Shown one piece after another: positions 43,686 to 53,553 of a stretch of DNA of 64,000 bases. Made by a program: the position numbers and the translations under genes. Under the pieces are notes generated by a model. The model worked only from the letters and a program-made list of their open reading frames with translations. It was not told where the DNA came from and made no database searches. Position 1 is the stretch's first letter, and the number at the start of each line of letters is the position of its first letter. Origin of the DNA: Vibrio coralliilyticus (GTDB lineage Bacteria > Pseudomonadota > Gammaproteobacteria > Enterobacterales > Vibrionaceae); the NCBI RefSeq assembly GCF_024449095.1, contig NZ_CP024627.1, positions 1,116,001 through 1,180,000 of the forward strand. The letters are read 5' to 3'.

Positions 43686-44453
43686 ATGCTTCTTTCCGTT
43701 ATCGATCCTAAGCAACCTTTTCAAGAAAGGTACCAACCTGCCATCAATGATCTTATTGCTTTTCTAAGAGGAGGATTAGGCGATAATTTACACAGCGTAT
43801 ATATCTATGGAAGCGTGGCTCGCAAACGAGCGAAGCCACATCGTTCGAATCTTGATGTACTAGTCGTTACGCATGAGAGCTTTAGTGATATCAGAACAAC
43901 GCTCTTCAACTCGATAAAGTGGCGATTTCAGAAATCTTACCCTTTCATCACTGAGGTCTCTTTAAAAAATACACTCGCGAAAGAAGTAGCAAGTTTAGAG
44001 AGTATTTTTTCTTGGGGTTTCCAGCTACGCCACTGTTCTGTTTGTATTTATGGTGAAGACTTATCTGAATGTTTTGGCGACTATGAGCCGAGCTGGGAAA
44101 TTGCTAAACATTGGAACATGGATGTGGAAGATTGGGTTGCTGTTTATCGTAATCGTATTGCTCGCTCTGCAACACCAGAAGAGCAGTCTAAAGCTCAGCA
44201 AATTATTGCTAAGAAGCTGCTACGTGCGAGTTATTCATTGGTTATGTACAAAGACAAAAATTGGTTTGACGATCCTGTCGAGTGTGGTCAGAACTTTCTG
44301 CGCTATTATCCAGAAAAAAAGGTCGAGATAGAGCGCTTGGGGATTTTGCTCACTGGCCGAGTGATCGCAAAACGCTCTGTCATAGGTATTCTTGATGGCT
44401 TCGGTGAGTGGTTGGCGAAGCAGTACAAAAAAACCGAATTTAAGATAGGGTAA
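43686..44453 (+). CDS. Nucleotidyltransferase-fold protein (AadA-like)
   Basis: This is a 255-residue protein. The N-terminal domain (about 15-95) has the polymerase-beta-type motif VYIYGSVARKRAKPHRSNLDVLVV. In aminoglycoside nucleotidyltransferases this is GS...SDIDLLV, with two Asp ligands; here the first is Asn, and one extra residue precedes it. The C-terminal half is helical (HWNMDVEDWVAVYRNRIA; IAKKLLRASYSLVMYKD), like AadA. The ATG has no clear Shine-Dalgarno. It is convergent with polB. An aminoglycoside activity should not be assumed; it may be a divergent or inactive member. Confidence 0.75.
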   Translation: MLLSVIDPKQPFQERYQPAINDLIAFLRGGLGDNLHSVYIYGSVARKRAKPHRSNLDVLVVTHESFSDIRTTLFNSIKWRFQKSYPFITEVSLKNTLAKEVASLESIFSWGFQLRHCSVCIYGEDLSECFGDYEPSWEIAKHWNMDVEDWVAVYRNRIARSATPEEQSKAQQIIAKKLLRASYSLVMYKDKNWFDDPVECGQNFLRYYPEKKVEIERLGILLTGRVIAKRSVIGILDGFGEWLAKQYKKTEFKIG

Positions 44454-44466
44454 GAGCTCGGCTGGT

Positions 44467-46830
44467 TCAGAATAAACCTAGCTGCGGTTCGCTGAGTGTC
44501 GCAAAGTCGATGCCAATAAAAGGTAGGATAGCTTCGGCTACGGGTTTGAGTTGTTTATCAATGTAATGTTGATAATCGATAGTACTCTTAAGGTACTCTT
44601 TGGGTTCTGGACCAAATATCGTGATCAAGTATTCTATTCGCCCTTTATTTTGGTATTGCAAAGGACGGCCTAACTGAGCATTAATTTCGTCGGCTAATCG
44701 AGCGGCACGTACTTGTGGAGGCACATTTTTCTGGTATTCGTATAGTTTTCGACGTAAGCGCTTTTGATAAACTAATTCTTCATCAAACTGACCTGCCATG
44801 GTCTTCTCAACCAAACCTCGAATGTAACTGGAAGGGTCTTCACCGTGAAAAACTAGACTGTACAAGTCTTGCTGGAAGCGTTGAGCGAGCGGTGTCCAAT
44901 CGGTACGTGCACTTTCCAGACCTTTAAAGACAATTTTCTCTTCTATACCTTGACCTATTAGGCCTGCATAACGCTTTTTAGATCCAGTTTCTTGGCCGCG
45001 AATGGTTGGCATCAAAAATTTTTTATAATGAGTCTCATATTCTAGCTCTAAGATAGAAGTGAGGTTGTATTCGTTTTTTAGGTGAGCAGTCCACCAAGCA
45101 TTAATGTGTTCAACAAGCTGGTGCCCAACCTCATCGGCTTCGCTTTGCGAGAATTTTCCGTTTAGTGATACAAAGGTTGAGTCAGTATCCCCATAGATCA
45201 CCTGATAGCCTTTCTCCTCAATCAGTTTCTTGGTTTGCTTCATGATTTCATGCCCACGCATGGTGATGCTTGATGCTAGGCGAGTATCAAAGAAGCGGCA
45301 ACCGGAAGAGCCCAATACGCCATAGAAGGAGTTCATGATGATTTTAATCGCTTGTGAGAAGGCTTTTTCATTGTTTTTCTTAGCAACATCACGGGCAGCC
45401 CATAAGTGTTCGATCATCTCAGGCAGAAAATGTTTGTGACGATGAAACTGACCCCCGCGAAATCCTGCTACAGCCTGATTTTCACCTTTACCTACTTCCA
45501 ATTTAAGGCCTTCTATTAAGCCCATGGGATCGATGAGAAATGAACGGATAATCGATGGATAAAGGCTCTTAAAATCCAGCACAAGTACCGAGTCATAAAG
45601 ATTGGGAATCGAATCCATTACGTATCCCCCAGGGCTTGCCAACCAGTTCTCAGGTTGGAGATTAGGAGCAACGTAGCCGGCACGGTGAATTTGTGGCAAA
45701 TAGAGATTGGTGAATGCAGCGACTGAGCCACCGACGCGATCTAACTCAACACCAGTGAGCTTGGAACGTTCAATGGCAAATTCGAGTAGGTGAGTGTGGG
45801 CAAAAATCTTGTTAACTAAAACACAATCTTGCAGGTTGTACTTGGCCAGTGACGGTTTGTCCTTTTTGAACATATGGTTGATTTCTGCCATTCGGTCATG
45901 GACGTTGTGAATTTGCTTCCCTTCGCCGAGCAGCTCCTGTGACACTGACTCCAATGACCAACTGCGAAAATGGTAGGTTGCCGTTTTCAGAGTATCAATG
46001 CCGTCCATCACCACACGTCCTGGGATAGAAATAAAGGCTTGCTGTGTGCTATTTGAGGTACGGAAAAAGCTCGCTTGGTTGGCTCGCCCAATGGTTAATC
46101 GAACTTTGTTCCATTCAGCTCTTTTATGTAGGAGTCGAAAGTCAAAATCGATGACATTCCAACCTACGATGACATCGGGGTCAAATTGCCTAAACCACGA
46201 GATCAATGAGAGGAGTAATTGCTTTTCATCTTTGACCCACTCGATCTCCGTTTCTGCCTCTTGTGGTTCTCCAATCATGATGACACGGCTGTCCATTGGA
46301 CTATCTAAACCGATAGAGTAGAGAAGCCCCTTTTCTGAGCATTCGATGTCAAGTGAAACGACCTTTAACTGAGGGGTATAACTACCTTGGCGGCATTTCA
46401 CATTGGCAACTTGAGTATAACCGTTTCTCTTTTGTGGCTGACCAGTAAACTCAACGCTGCCTTGAACAAAGCGTTCCATGAGATAGCGATCCGCCAGGCG
46501 TATATCATCCTCTAGGACGAGGATTTCTTGGTGCTTGAGCTTTTGACTCAGTAGTTGTGAGTCTTTAATCGTTGAACAGTAACAAGCAGCCAGCTTGGTG
46601 CCATCGAAGCTTTCAAGAGAGAGAGGCTTAACTTCGGCATCAACGGATAATTGCTTCATCAAGGAGAGACTTGTTGTTATATCCGCTTGAGGAATAAAGA
46701 AAACAGGTTTTTCACCTATGATCACAAGCCTAGTCGGGCCGCTATCAGTCGAGAGCCACAAATCAATTTGCGTTTTACCAGAAATATCTCTGGCTTGTCG
46801 AGTAAGGAGAAAACCGTGTTGGACTGCCAT
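44467..46830 (-). CDS. polB: DNA polymerase II
   Basis: This is a family B repair polymerase with 3'-5' proofreading, usually part of the SOS response. It has 787 residues (E. coli 783). Exonuclease motifs are VSLDIECSEKG, NVIDFDFRLL and YNLQDCVLV. Polymerase motifs are A DFKSLYPSIIRSF, B KIIMNSFYGVLGSSG, and C YGDTDSTFV with both catalytic Asp. All are intact. Upstream, the terminator of the DUF4105 gene lies 11 bases before the ATG; I saw no LexA box (CTGT-N8-ACAG) in that short gap, so the promoter may be within or before the neighbour. Confidence 0.96.
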   Translation of the reverse strand: MAVQHGFLLTRQARDISGKTQIDLWLSTDSGPTRLVIIGEKPVFFIPQADITTSLSLMKQLSVDAEVKPLSLESFDGTKLAACYCSTIKDSQLLSQKLKHQEILVLEDDIRLADRYLMERFVQGSVEFTGQPQKRNGYTQVANVKCRQGSYTPQLKVVSLDIECSEKGLLYSIGLDSPMDSRVIMIGEPQEAETEIEWVKDEKQLLLSLISWFRQFDPDVIVGWNVIDFDFRLLHKRAEWNKVRLTIGRANQASFFRTSNSTQQAFISIPGRVVMDGIDTLKTATYHFRSWSLESVSQELLGEGKQIHNVHDRMAEINHMFKKDKPSLAKYNLQDCVLVNKIFAHTHLLEFAIERSKLTGVELDRVGGSVAAFTNLYLPQIHRAGYVAPNLQPENWLASPGGYVMDSIPNLYDSVLVLDFKSLYPSIIRSFLIDPMGLIEGLKLEVGKGENQAVAGFRGGQFHRHKHFLPEMIEHLWAARDVAKKNNEKAFSQAIKIIMNSFYGVLGSSGCRFFDTRLASSITMRGHEIMKQTKKLIEEKGYQVIYGDTDSTFVSLNGKFSQSEADEVGHQLVEHINAWWTAHLKNEYNLTSILELEYETHYKKFLMPTIRGQETGSKKRYAGLIGQGIEEKIVFKGLESARTDWTPLAQRFQQDLYSLVFHGEDPSSYIRGLVEKTMAGQFDEELVYQKRLRRKLYEYQKNVPPQVRAARLADEINAQLGRPLQYQNKGRIEYLITIFGPEPKEYLKSTIDYQHYIDKQLKPVAEAILPFIGIDFATLSEPQLGLF

Positions 46831-46840
46831 GAAACTGCTC

Positions 46841-46876
46841 TAAAAGAAAACCAAGCAACGGATGAAGCTTGGTTTC
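46841..46876 (-). terminator. Terminator after the DUF4105 gene
   Basis: AAACCAAGC-N10-GCTTGGTTT has a perfect 9-bp stem, followed on the minus strand by TCTTTT. Confidence 0.75.
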
Positions 46877-46903
46877 ACTAGCTTAGCATAAGCAGGCGTG
46901 CTC

Positions 46904-48760
46904 TTAATAATAGATAAAGCCTGTCACCTTGGCACCAATATTCTCAGACTGCCAACTTTGGTAACTCAATTGTGTCCGCACGGCAAAATTACGGTTAAAG
47001 CTCCAGTTCCAGCTGGCATCAATCTCAACATGACTGTCATCCTGAGAGTCGATTAGCGCCATGTATTGAGTTTGTAATCCGATTCTGTGGTGACGGCCTG
47101 CTTGGTAAATGGCGCCCATCTCTAAACCTAGCCCCGGGATCGCATCATATTGAGTCAGAGTGCCGCCACTTACCGCACCTGATAAGAGCGAGTATACGTG
47201 GAGTTTATCCGAAGAGCCCCAAGCTTTACCAAATCCACCTTGACCAAACCATCTTCCAGCCAATTCATCGGACATAGGCTGCCTATCAAAGCCTGTACGA
47301 ATGTTCCAAGCCCAACTATCGAACACCCTATTGCTGGGTGCGAGCGCCATTGTGTCGATAAAGTAAAATCTATCGAGTCGAGAAGTGCCTTGCTGGTCGA
47401 CACTCACTTGCGTATCTAGGAAGTTGATTTGGGCTCCGGGTATAAAGCCGTCCTGAGAATCAAGCAAATCGTGATACGCTGCTCTCCATTCAATAGTGGC
47501 TTGATTATTGTGTTCATCCCAGTATTGGTAGCTCAATCCGATTCGAGCGGATGCATGTCCTTTTTCCGGTGGGACTTCAGGTTGCGGAACAGGAGTAAAT
47601 GGAGACTCTACTTTTATTCTACTACGCAGATAAAGTAGCTTGGTTAGCCTTTTGGCTGTCGGATCGCGCTCTAAACCAGAATCGTATAGTTGGAAGTTAA
47701 GCCATTCGTAAGCGAGTTCTAGGATTGCTGCTCGCTCTTGAACTGAGAACTCGCTTTCACTTGGGTATTCACCTTGTATGGCTCTTTGCGCCGCCTCGAA
47801 GATCTCCTTGTTGGCTTCATTAGCTTGGTGTAATAATCGGGTTCCAAACGCTTCTCGGTAATGAGGTTCTGCCAACAATCCATTTTCAGCCAAGGCATAC
47901 ACAGTGTCTGATGGGATTGCTTGGATTGGAAAGCCTTCAATTAATCGTAAGTCGTCTCGGGCGACATCCAATAGTGAAAGAAGCTGGTAAGAGCAGTTTT
48001 CATCTAGGAAATAGTAATCAAACTCTGCCCGCTGCATTTCCCATAAGTGGAGCAAAACGCGATTGACTTCCTCTTCAGTGAGGTTGAGTTTGTATTCCCA
48101 GATATCTCTAGATTCGATGTCATTATATTCTCGAACTTTTCGATAGTATGGCATCACGGTATAACGACCGGGGTAGCTACCGAACAACCCTTTGAGCGCA
48201 AATAAGGCGGGGTTGTCGTCGGTTTCTGGTTCCGCAGCAAAATTAATGGCAAACGCGACTAATTCTTTGTGTCTCGTTTGGTCTTTGGAATCGACACGCA
48301 GCAGAGTGTGTCCAAACATAGAAGAAGGGTTATTCATAAACGCTGTGGGAAAAACCAGCGTAAGGCCTGCAGGGTCAATCACTTGGCTCCAAGTTTCTAG
48401 CTCTGGACAATTGAGTTTTGCCTGGCGGCCTTGTTGTTGCTCCAACCAGTGATAACGCGCAGGGTATTGGCATTGAGTCTCTACAGCGAGTTGTTTGTCT
48501 TCGGAGTACAGCCGACTGATAGTTGCTTCCAGTTCTGCTTTAGGGGAGTATTTTCCCTCTTTCGCAAGAAAAAACTCACTTTTATCAACAGTACTTTCGT
48601 AACCAGATAGAAACGTCGGCAAATAGTGGCCGAGTTTGAGCCAATAGGAGTGCTTTGAAAGTTGATCGACATCGAACTCACTAGCCATTAACGTCGAAGG
48701 TAATAAAAGGCTTAAGCTTAAGCCGCACAACAAAGAGGTTTTCAGCACAGGTGACTTCAT
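46904..48760 (-). CDS. DUF4105 domain envelope protein
   Basis: This is a secreted or outer-membrane protein of 618 residues with a Sec signal peptide (cleavage near LMASEFD, residue 26). The DUF4105 domain (about 120-330) has LVFPTAFMNNPSSMFGHTLLRVD and YDLNEN-like YFLDENCSYQLLSLLD, a Cys/His/Asn arrangement reminiscent of NlpC/P60-type hydrolases. The last 220 residues alternate in the manner of beta-strands, ending in an aromatic (GFIYY), as in outer-membrane barrels. The family occurs widely in vibrios with no assigned role. Confidence 0.82.
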   Translation of the reverse strand: MKSPVLKTSLLCGLSLSLLLPSTLMASEFDVDQLSKHSYWLKLGHYLPTFLSGYESTVDKSEFFLAKEGKYSPKAELEATISRLYSEDKQLAVETQCQYPARYHWLEQQQGRQAKLNCPELETWSQVIDPAGLTLVFPTAFMNNPSSMFGHTLLRVDSKDQTRHKELVAFAINFAAEPETDDNPALFALKGLFGSYPGRYTVMPYYRKVREYNDIESRDIWEYKLNLTEEEVNRVLLHLWEMQRAEFDYYFLDENCSYQLLSLLDVARDDLRLIEGFPIQAIPSDTVYALAENGLLAEPHYREAFGTRLLHQANEANKEIFEAAQRAIQGEYPSESEFSVQERAAILELAYEWLNFQLYDSGLERDPTAKRLTKLLYLRSRIKVESPFTPVPQPEVPPEKGHASARIGLSYQYWDEHNNQATIEWRAAYHDLLDSQDGFIPGAQINFLDTQVSVDQQGTSRLDRFYFIDTMALAPSNRVFDSWAWNIRTGFDRQPMSDELAGRWFGQGGFGKAWGSSDKLHVYSLLSGAVSGGTLTQYDAIPGLGLEMGAIYQAGRHHRIGLQTQYMALIDSQDDSHVEIDASWNWSFNRNFAVRTQLSYQSWQSENIGAKVTGFIYY

Positions 48761-48846
48761 CTAATACACAGTCTTACGGTTTGGTTGAGTTTCTTACTTT
48801 CTGCGTCAAGACACAACGAATAATAGGAAGGCTTGAGAGTGATGTT

Positions 48847-48873
48847 AAAAAGGTGCCTAGGAAGGCACCTTTT
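48847..48873 (-). terminator. Terminator after the DUF3015 gene
   Basis: The stem AAAAGGTGCC-tagga-GGCACCTTTT is flanked by A and T runs. Confidence 0.85.
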
Positions 48874-48885
48874 AGGGGGTATAAC

Positions 48886-49371
48886 TTAAATAGCGTAACC
48901 TGCTAGTTGTGCGTTATCGGCAACAACATTGTTTAGGTTTACAAATACTTCTTGAGAAGTGACATTTTCAGATTTGAAAACTTGGGCAAAGTTTTCTTGA
49001 GCTAGAGTATTGAATGTTGCTTTGTCCGCTTCATTGATACCCCAAACTTCAGAAAGAGTTGCAAGAGTTTCGCCTTCGCCTTTAGCGATGTCACGTGCTA
49101 GGTTATCCATATTTCCATCAATAAACATGGCTAGTTTTTCAGATGAAGAAATAGTGCCAGTACCGTCACAACCTAAAGTACCGAAAGTGATACCAAAAGT
49201 TTGGTTACCAGAAGTGCCGTTCGTTGTCGCCGCTAGAATTTTAGAAACCTTACCTGATTGACCGTCAAATACCATAGTACCCAAACCACAACCTACATCG
49301 TTATCAGCCAGTGCAAAGTTAGACATTGGAAGAGTTGTTGCTAGGGCTGCCACTGCTAGAAGCTTTTTCAT
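48886..49371 (-). CDS. DUF3015 family exported protein
   Basis: This is a 161-residue periplasmic or surface protein with a signal peptide (MKKLLAVAALATTLPMSNFALA, cleavage after Ala22). The mature part has DVGCGLGTMVFDGQSGKV and a second Cys in GTLGCDGTG, which could form a disulfide. The C-terminal half is helical. The family is found in many Proteobacteria and has no known function. The start has AAGGATATATT ahead. It is probably highly expressed given its strong ribosome site and terminator, but that is inference. Confidence 0.85.
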   Translation of the reverse strand: MKKLLAVAALATTLPMSNFALADNDVGCGLGTMVFDGQSGKVSKILAATTNGTSGNQTFGITFGTLGCDGTGTISSSEKLAMFIDGNMDNLARDIAKGEGETLATLSEVWGINEADKATFNTLAQENFAQVFKSENVTSQEVFVNLNNVVADNAQLAGYAI

Positions 49372-49716
49372 AATATATCCTTATAAGATATCATTTAAAG
49401 TGTATTTATTTTGTGCAATTGTATGTATGCACTATGTATTAATAAGTGAAATTAGATTCATTTTCAATGGTAAGCCTTGTGTTGTGTGGCTATATGCAGA
49501 TTTCTGAATCATAACCGCAGTGTATGGCTTAAATTATTGATTGTAATGTCATTAGTGTACTAAGCGGCAGATGTGAAAATAAGTACTTGCTAAAGTTTGC
49601 GTTTGGGCACATATTCAGAGTAAGCAAAAAACGAAATTTGAGTTAAAATAGGCTGCTATGCTGTCATCTGCTTCAGAGTAGATACAGAGCCAATCAAGAA
49701 GTGTGGAGATACAAGT
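49372..49716. other. 345-base DUF3015 / varA divergent region
   Basis: AT-rich and without a convincing gene. The end nearest varA holds its Shine-Dalgarno (GGAG at 49705-49708). A weak LuxR-type half match (TTATTGAT...TCATTA) occurs at 49534-49555. Nothing else stands out. Confidence 0.45.
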
Positions 49717-50361
49717 TTGATAAGTGTTTTCCTTGTAGATGATCACGAGCTGGTTCGCACAGGGATACGACGTATTATTGAAGACGTCCGTGGAATGAAC
49801 GTAGCAGGGGAAGCTGAAAGCGGTGAAGATGCAGCAAAATGGTGTCGAGGCAACCATGCCGATGTCATTTTGATGGATATGAATATGCCGGGTATTGGTG
49901 GCTTAGAGGCAACCAAAAAAATACTGCGTTTCAATCCTGATGTGAAAATCATTGTTTTAACTGTTCATACGGAAAATCCGTTTCCAACTAAAGTGATGCA
50001 AGCAGGTGCCGCTGGCTACCTGACTAAAGGGGCGGGACCAGATGAAATGGTCAACGCCATTCGTGTCGTTAATAGCGGCCAACGTTATATCTCACCTGAA
50101 ATTGCTCAACAGATGGCGCTTAGCCAATTCTCTCCAGCATCGGAAAACCCTTTTGCCGATCTGTCTGAGCGTGAGTTACAGATCATGATGATGATCACCA
50201 AAGGGCAGAAAGTGACGGATATTTCAGAGCAGCTAAACCTGAGTCCGAAAACCGTCAACAGCTACCGTTATCGCCTGTTCAACAAGCTGGACATAAGCGG
50301 TGATGTCGAGCTGACCCACCTTGCTATCCGTCATGGAATGTTAGATACCGAGACATTGTAG
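49717..50361 (+). CDS. varA: Response regulator VarA (UvrY/GacA family)
   Basis: This is a DNA-binding regulator partnered with the sensor VarS (BarA). It activates the CsrB-type small RNAs that titrate CsrA, feeding metabolism, virulence and the LuxO quorum pathway in vibrios. It has 214 residues: a receiver ([13 protein letters not shown], phospho-acceptor Asp in [13 protein letters not shown]) and a LuxR-type helix-turn-helix at about 145-205 ([25 protein letters not shown]). The start is a TTG at 49717 with GGAG eight bases ahead. It shares one base with uvrC, as in other gamma-proteobacteria. Confidence 0.94.
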   Translation: MISVFLVDDHELVRTGIRRIIEDVRGMNVAGEAESGEDAAKWCRGNHADVILMDMNMPGIGGLEATKKILRFNPDVKIIVLTVHTENPFPTKVMQAGAAGYLTKGAGPDEMVNAIRVVNSGQRYISPEIAQQMALSQFSPASENPFADLSERELQIMMMITKGQKVTDISEQLNLSPKTVNSYRYRLFNKLDISGDVELTHLAIRHGMLDTETL

Positions 50362-52193
50362 TGAATGCCACATTTGACTCGGCTTCCTTTCTTAAAACAG
50401 TGACCAATCAGCCCGGCGTTTACAGAATGTATAACGCTGAGGCTGTAGTGATCTATGTTGGTAAAGCCAAAGATCTCAAAAAGCGTCTTTCTAGCTACTT
50501 TCGCAAGAAGGTAGATAGTGAAAAAACACGTGCATTAGTCAGTAATATTAACAAGATTGATGTCACGGTCACGCACAGTGAAACAGAAGCGCTGATCCTA
50601 GAACATAATTACATTAAGCAGTACTTACCCAAGTACAACGTGTTACTGCGTGATGATAAATCATATCCTTACATCTTTGTCAGCGGGCATAAGCACCCTA
50701 GATTATCGATGCACCGTGGGGCTAAAAAGCGGAAAGGTGAGTATTTTGGGCCTTACCCTGATTCTGGAGCAGTAAGAGAAACGCTACATCTTATTCAGAA
50801 AATCTTTCCTGTTAGACAGTGTGAAGATACGGTGTACAGTAATCGGACACGCCCATGTTTGATGTACCAGATTGGCCGATGTGCAGGCCCTTGTGTTAGC
50901 AGCATTATTTCTGATCAAGACTACGCTGAGTTAGTTGGGTTTGTGCGTTTATTCCTGCAAGGAAAAGATCAGCAAGTATTGACGACCCTGGTTGAGAAAA
51001 TGGAGCTTGCCAGTCGTAGCCTTAAGTTTGAAGAGGCGGCGAAATTTAGAGACCAAATCCAAGCCATACGTCGCATTCAGGAACAGCAATTTGTATCTGA
51101 AGACTCTCAAGACGATATGGATGTACTGGGTTTTGCTCAAGAAAATGGTATCGCTTGTATTCATATCCTTATGATCCGTCAAGGTAAGATCTTAGGCAGT
51201 CGAAGTCACTTTCCTAAAATTCCTAATGACACTACTCAGGAAGAGGTTTTCTATAGTTTTTTGAGTCAGTATTACCTGAGTCACAACGAAGCTCGAACCA
51301 TTCCTACACGAATCATCCTTAACTCTGGGTTGATGACGGAGTTACAATCACTGCAAGATGCATTAGGGGACATTGCAGGGAGAAAAGTTCACTTCCACGT
51401 AAACCCGACGGGCACTCGAGGTCGCTATCTTAAATTGTCGAATACCAACGCGCTGACAGCAATTACGACTAAGATCAATCACAAAATGACCATCTCGCAA
51501 CGCTTTAAAGAGCTACGAGAAGTGTTGGGGATGGACAACATCTCACGGATGGAATGTTTTGATATTTCGCATACGATGGGGGAAAGCACTATCGCTTCAT
51601 GTGTAGTGTTTAATCATGAAGGCCCTGTCAAACAAGAATACCGCCGCTACAATATCACGGGAATCACAGGTGGTGACGACTATGCTGCGATGGGGCAAGC
51701 TTTAGAGCGGCGCTACTCGAAGCAATTGGATGTCGAGAAAATCCCTGACATTGTATTTATTGATGGTGGCAAAGGGCAGCTTAACCGAGCGCTTGAAATT
51801 ATCTCTCAATATTGGGGAGATTGGCCTAAGCGACCACGCTTGATTGGCATTGCAAAAGGTGTGACCCGTAAGCCGGGGCTGGAAACTTTAATTAGCTCAG
51901 ATGGTGAAGAATTCAATCTACCCAGTGATGCGCCTGCCTTGCACTTAATGCAACATATCCGTGATGAAAGCCACAACCATGCGATTGCTGGGCACAGGGC
52001 TAAGCGCGGTAAAACTCGGCGAACCAGTGCACTCGAAGGTATTGAAGGGATAGGGCCTAAGCGTCGTCAAGCCTTGCTCAAATACATGGGAGGTTTACAG
52101 GAACTGCAGCGTGCGAGCGTTGAAGAAATCGCCAAAGTTCCTGGGATTAGTGTTTCTTTGGCAGAAAACATTTATCAAGCATTGAAACAATAG
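50361..52193 (+). CDS. uvrC: UvrABC excinuclease subunit C
   Basis: UvrC makes both incisions in nucleotide excision repair. It has 610 residues with the full plan: GIY-YIG nuclease ([21 protein letters not shown], about 18-95), a Cys-rich region ([13 protein letters not shown]), a UVR motif ([16 protein letters not shown], about 210-240), an RNase-H-like endonuclease ([23 protein letters not shown]), and C-terminal helix-hairpin-helix pairs ([19 protein letters not shown]). The start is a GTG at 50361 overlapping the varA stop. Confidence 0.97.
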   Translation: MNATFDSASFLKTVTNQPGVYRMYNAEAVVIYVGKAKDLKKRLSSYFRKKVDSEKTRALVSNINKIDVTVTHSETEALILEHNYIKQYLPKYNVLLRDDKSYPYIFVSGHKHPRLSMHRGAKKRKGEYFGPYPDSGAVRETLHLIQKIFPVRQCEDTVYSNRTRPCLMYQIGRCAGPCVSSIISDQDYAELVGFVRLFLQGKDQQVLTTLVEKMELASRSLKFEEAAKFRDQIQAIRRIQEQQFVSEDSQDDMDVLGFAQENGIACIHILMIRQGKILGSRSHFPKIPNDTTQEEVFYSFLSQYYLSHNEARTIPTRIILNSGLMTELQSLQDALGDIAGRKVHFHVNPTGTRGRYLKLSNTNALTAITTKINHKMTISQRFKELREVLGMDNISRMECFDISHTMGESTIASCVVFNHEGPVKQEYRRYNITGITGGDDYAAMGQALERRYSKQLDVEKIPDIVFIDGGKGQLNRALEIISQYWGDWPKRPRLIGIAKGVTRKPGLETLISSDGEEFNLPSDAPALHLMQHIRDESHNHAIAGHRAKRGKTRRTSALEGIEGIGPKRRQALLKYMGGLQELQRASVEEIAKVPGISVSLAENIYQALKQ

Positions 52194-52271
52194 GAAAAAT
52201 CCCGCACCATAAGAGCCCTGTTTTTCAGCAGTAAACAGAGCAATACGCAAACGATAAGAGCCTCAATAAAT

Positions 52272-52829
52272 ATGCGTTTAAATATCCCTAACATTTTATC
52301 TTTACTACGACTTTTCCTTATCCCTGTATTTGTCGTAGTTTTCTATTTACCTTATGGCTGGGCTCCGTTTGCTGCTGCGATGGTGTTCTGGGTGGCAGGC
52401 TTTACAGACTGGCTAGACGGAATGTTAGCTCGAAAGTTGGGTCAAACTTCCCGTTTCGGCGCTTTTATCGACCCTGTTGCGGATAAAGTTCTCGTGGCGA
52501 CGGCTCTTATTCTTATCACTGAACATTATCACTCTATTTGGGTGACGATCCCTGCTGTAACTATGATCGCTCGCGAGATCATTATTTCCGCGTTACGAGA
52601 ATGGATGGCAGAGATCGGTAAACGCGCGAGTGTGGCTGTATCTTGGGTCGGTAAAGTGAAGACGCTTAGCCAGATGTTTGCTTTGTGGGTACTTATCTGG
52701 CGTTATGATGATTGGATGGTTTGGCTGGGGTATGTGGCTTTGTATATAGCAACAGTGCTTACCTATTGGTCGATGGCGCAGTATCTTATGGCTGCGAAAG
52801 ACGATCTACTTAATGAAGAACATCACTAA
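52272..52829 (+). CDS. pgsA: CDP-diacylglycerol-glycerol-3-phosphate 3-phosphatidyltransferase
   Basis: PgsA makes phosphatidylglycerol phosphate, the committed step to phosphatidylglycerol and cardiolipin, at the inner membrane. It has 185 residues and about five membrane segments. The CDP-alcohol motif is DWLDGMLAR, eight residues, then [10 protein letters not shown], with the classical spacing. The product is the substrate of the cls enzyme in this window once dephosphorylated. It follows uvrC by 78 bases, and a terminator separates it from the tRNA cluster. Confidence 0.95.
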   Translation: MRLNIPNILSLLRLFLIPVFVVVFYLPYGWAPFAAAMVFWVAGFTDWLDGMLARKLGQTSRFGAFIDPVADKVLVATALILITEHYHSIWVTIPAVTMIAREIIISALREWMAEIGKRASVAVSWVGKVKTLSQMFALWVLIWRYDDWMVWLGYVALYIATVLTYWSMAQYLMAAKDDLLNEEHH

Positions 52830-52831
52830 AG

Positions 52832-52855
52832 AAGCGGGCGGTTGCCCGTTTTTTT
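52832..52855 (+). terminator. Terminator after pgsA
   Basis: The stem CGGGC-ggtt-GCCCG is followed by seven T. Confidence 0.85.
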
Positions 52856-52980
52856 ATGCCTACAATTTACTTTGTTTAAGCTAACTTAGTCAAAATCAAA
52901 AGAATTTTGGCAGTAAATTAATCAAATTGACTGCTTTTGACTGTTAATTAGACAAACGATTCAAAAAATTAAAAATAGTG

Positions 52981-53008
52981 TTGACTCATTAGTTCGAATC
53001 CGTAGAAT
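52981..53008 (+). promoter_or_regulatory. Promoter of the tRNA cluster
   Basis: -35 TTGACT (52981-52986), 16-nt spacer and -10 TAGAAT (53003-53008) are followed by a GC-rich discriminator (GCATCCC), as expected for a stringently controlled stable-RNA promoter. Confidence 0.75.
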
Positions 53009-53059
53009 GCATCCCGTACCCAAGAGGAACGCAGAAAAGCATCCAATTGGAGTTACGAA

Positions 53060-53133
53060 GGCGCGTTGGCAGAGTGGCTATGCAGCGGATTGCAAATCCG
53101 TGGACCTCGGTTCGACTCCGGGACGCGCCTCCA
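53060..53133 (+). tRNA. tRNA-Cys (GCA)
   Basis: 74 bases with CCA encoded. Acceptor stem GGCGCGT/ACGCGCC, anticodon loop ATTGCAAAT with GCA, T-loop GGTTCGACTCC. First gene of a four-tRNA transcript after pgsA. Confidence 0.97.
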
Positions 53134-53136
53134 TTT

Positions 53137-53212
53137 GCGACACTAGCTCAGTTGGTAGAGCGCAACCTTGCCAAGGTTGAGGTCACGAGTTCGAACCTCG
53201 TGTGTCGCTCCA
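53137..53212 (+). tRNA. tRNA-Gly (GCC)
   Basis: 76 bases with CCA encoded. Acceptor GCGACAC/GTGTCGC, anticodon stem-loop CAACCTTGCCAAGGTTG with GCC. Three bases after tRNA-Cys. Identical to the copy at 53383. Confidence 0.97.
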
Positions 53213-53281
53213 AATTTCAGGATAGCGCTGAGAATGTAGCGATATCCAAGATGGTGTCTCCATCACAAATTAGATTTGTGT

Positions 53282-53368
53282 GCCCTGGTGGTGGAATTGG
53301 TAGACACAAGGGATTTAAAATCCCTCGGCGTTCGCGCTGTGCCGGTTCAAGTCCGGCCCGGGGCACCA
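53282..53368 (+). tRNA. tRNA-Leu (TAA)
   Basis: 87 bases with CCA encoded and a long variable arm typical of Leu. Anticodon loop GATTTAAAATC with TAA; acceptor GCCCTGG/CCGGGGC with one T-G pair. Confidence 0.96.
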
Positions 53369-53382
53369 TCTAACGCATTTAT

Positions 53383-53458
53383 GCGACACTAGCTCAGTTG
53401 GTAGAGCGCAACCTTGCCAAGGTTGAGGTCACGAGTTCGAACCTCGTGTGTCGCTCCA
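53383..53458 (+). tRNA. tRNA-Gly (GCC), second copy
   Basis: 76 bases, identical to the copy at 53137-53212 over its full length, including CCA. Last gene of the cluster; a terminator follows after eight bases. Confidence 0.97.
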
Positions 53459-53465
53459 AGTTAAG

Positions 53466-53495
53466 AAAGCCCTGACCTAAGGTCAGGGCTTTTTT
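53466..53495 (+). terminator. Terminator of the tRNA cluster
   Basis: AAAGCCCTGACC-taa-GGTCAGGGCTTTTTT has a perfect stem and U-run. Confidence 0.95.
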
Positions 53496-53553
53496 GATTA
53501 TGGCGTACATAATCAAAATCAGCAGCGAAAGCTGCCGATCTCTAGTCATGGGC

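Noticed and set aside
46831..46903. LexA box ahead of polB
   Set aside because: No CTGT-N8-ACAG was found in the gap; the inverted repeat there is the DUF4105 terminator.
49534..49555. Second LuxR-type operator ahead of varA
   Set aside because: Only the left arm TTATTGAT fits; about 14 of 22 positions match, too weak in AT-rich DNA.
53047..53373. Open frame across the tRNA cluster
   Set aside because: It is a translation of three tRNA genes and carries no protein family.
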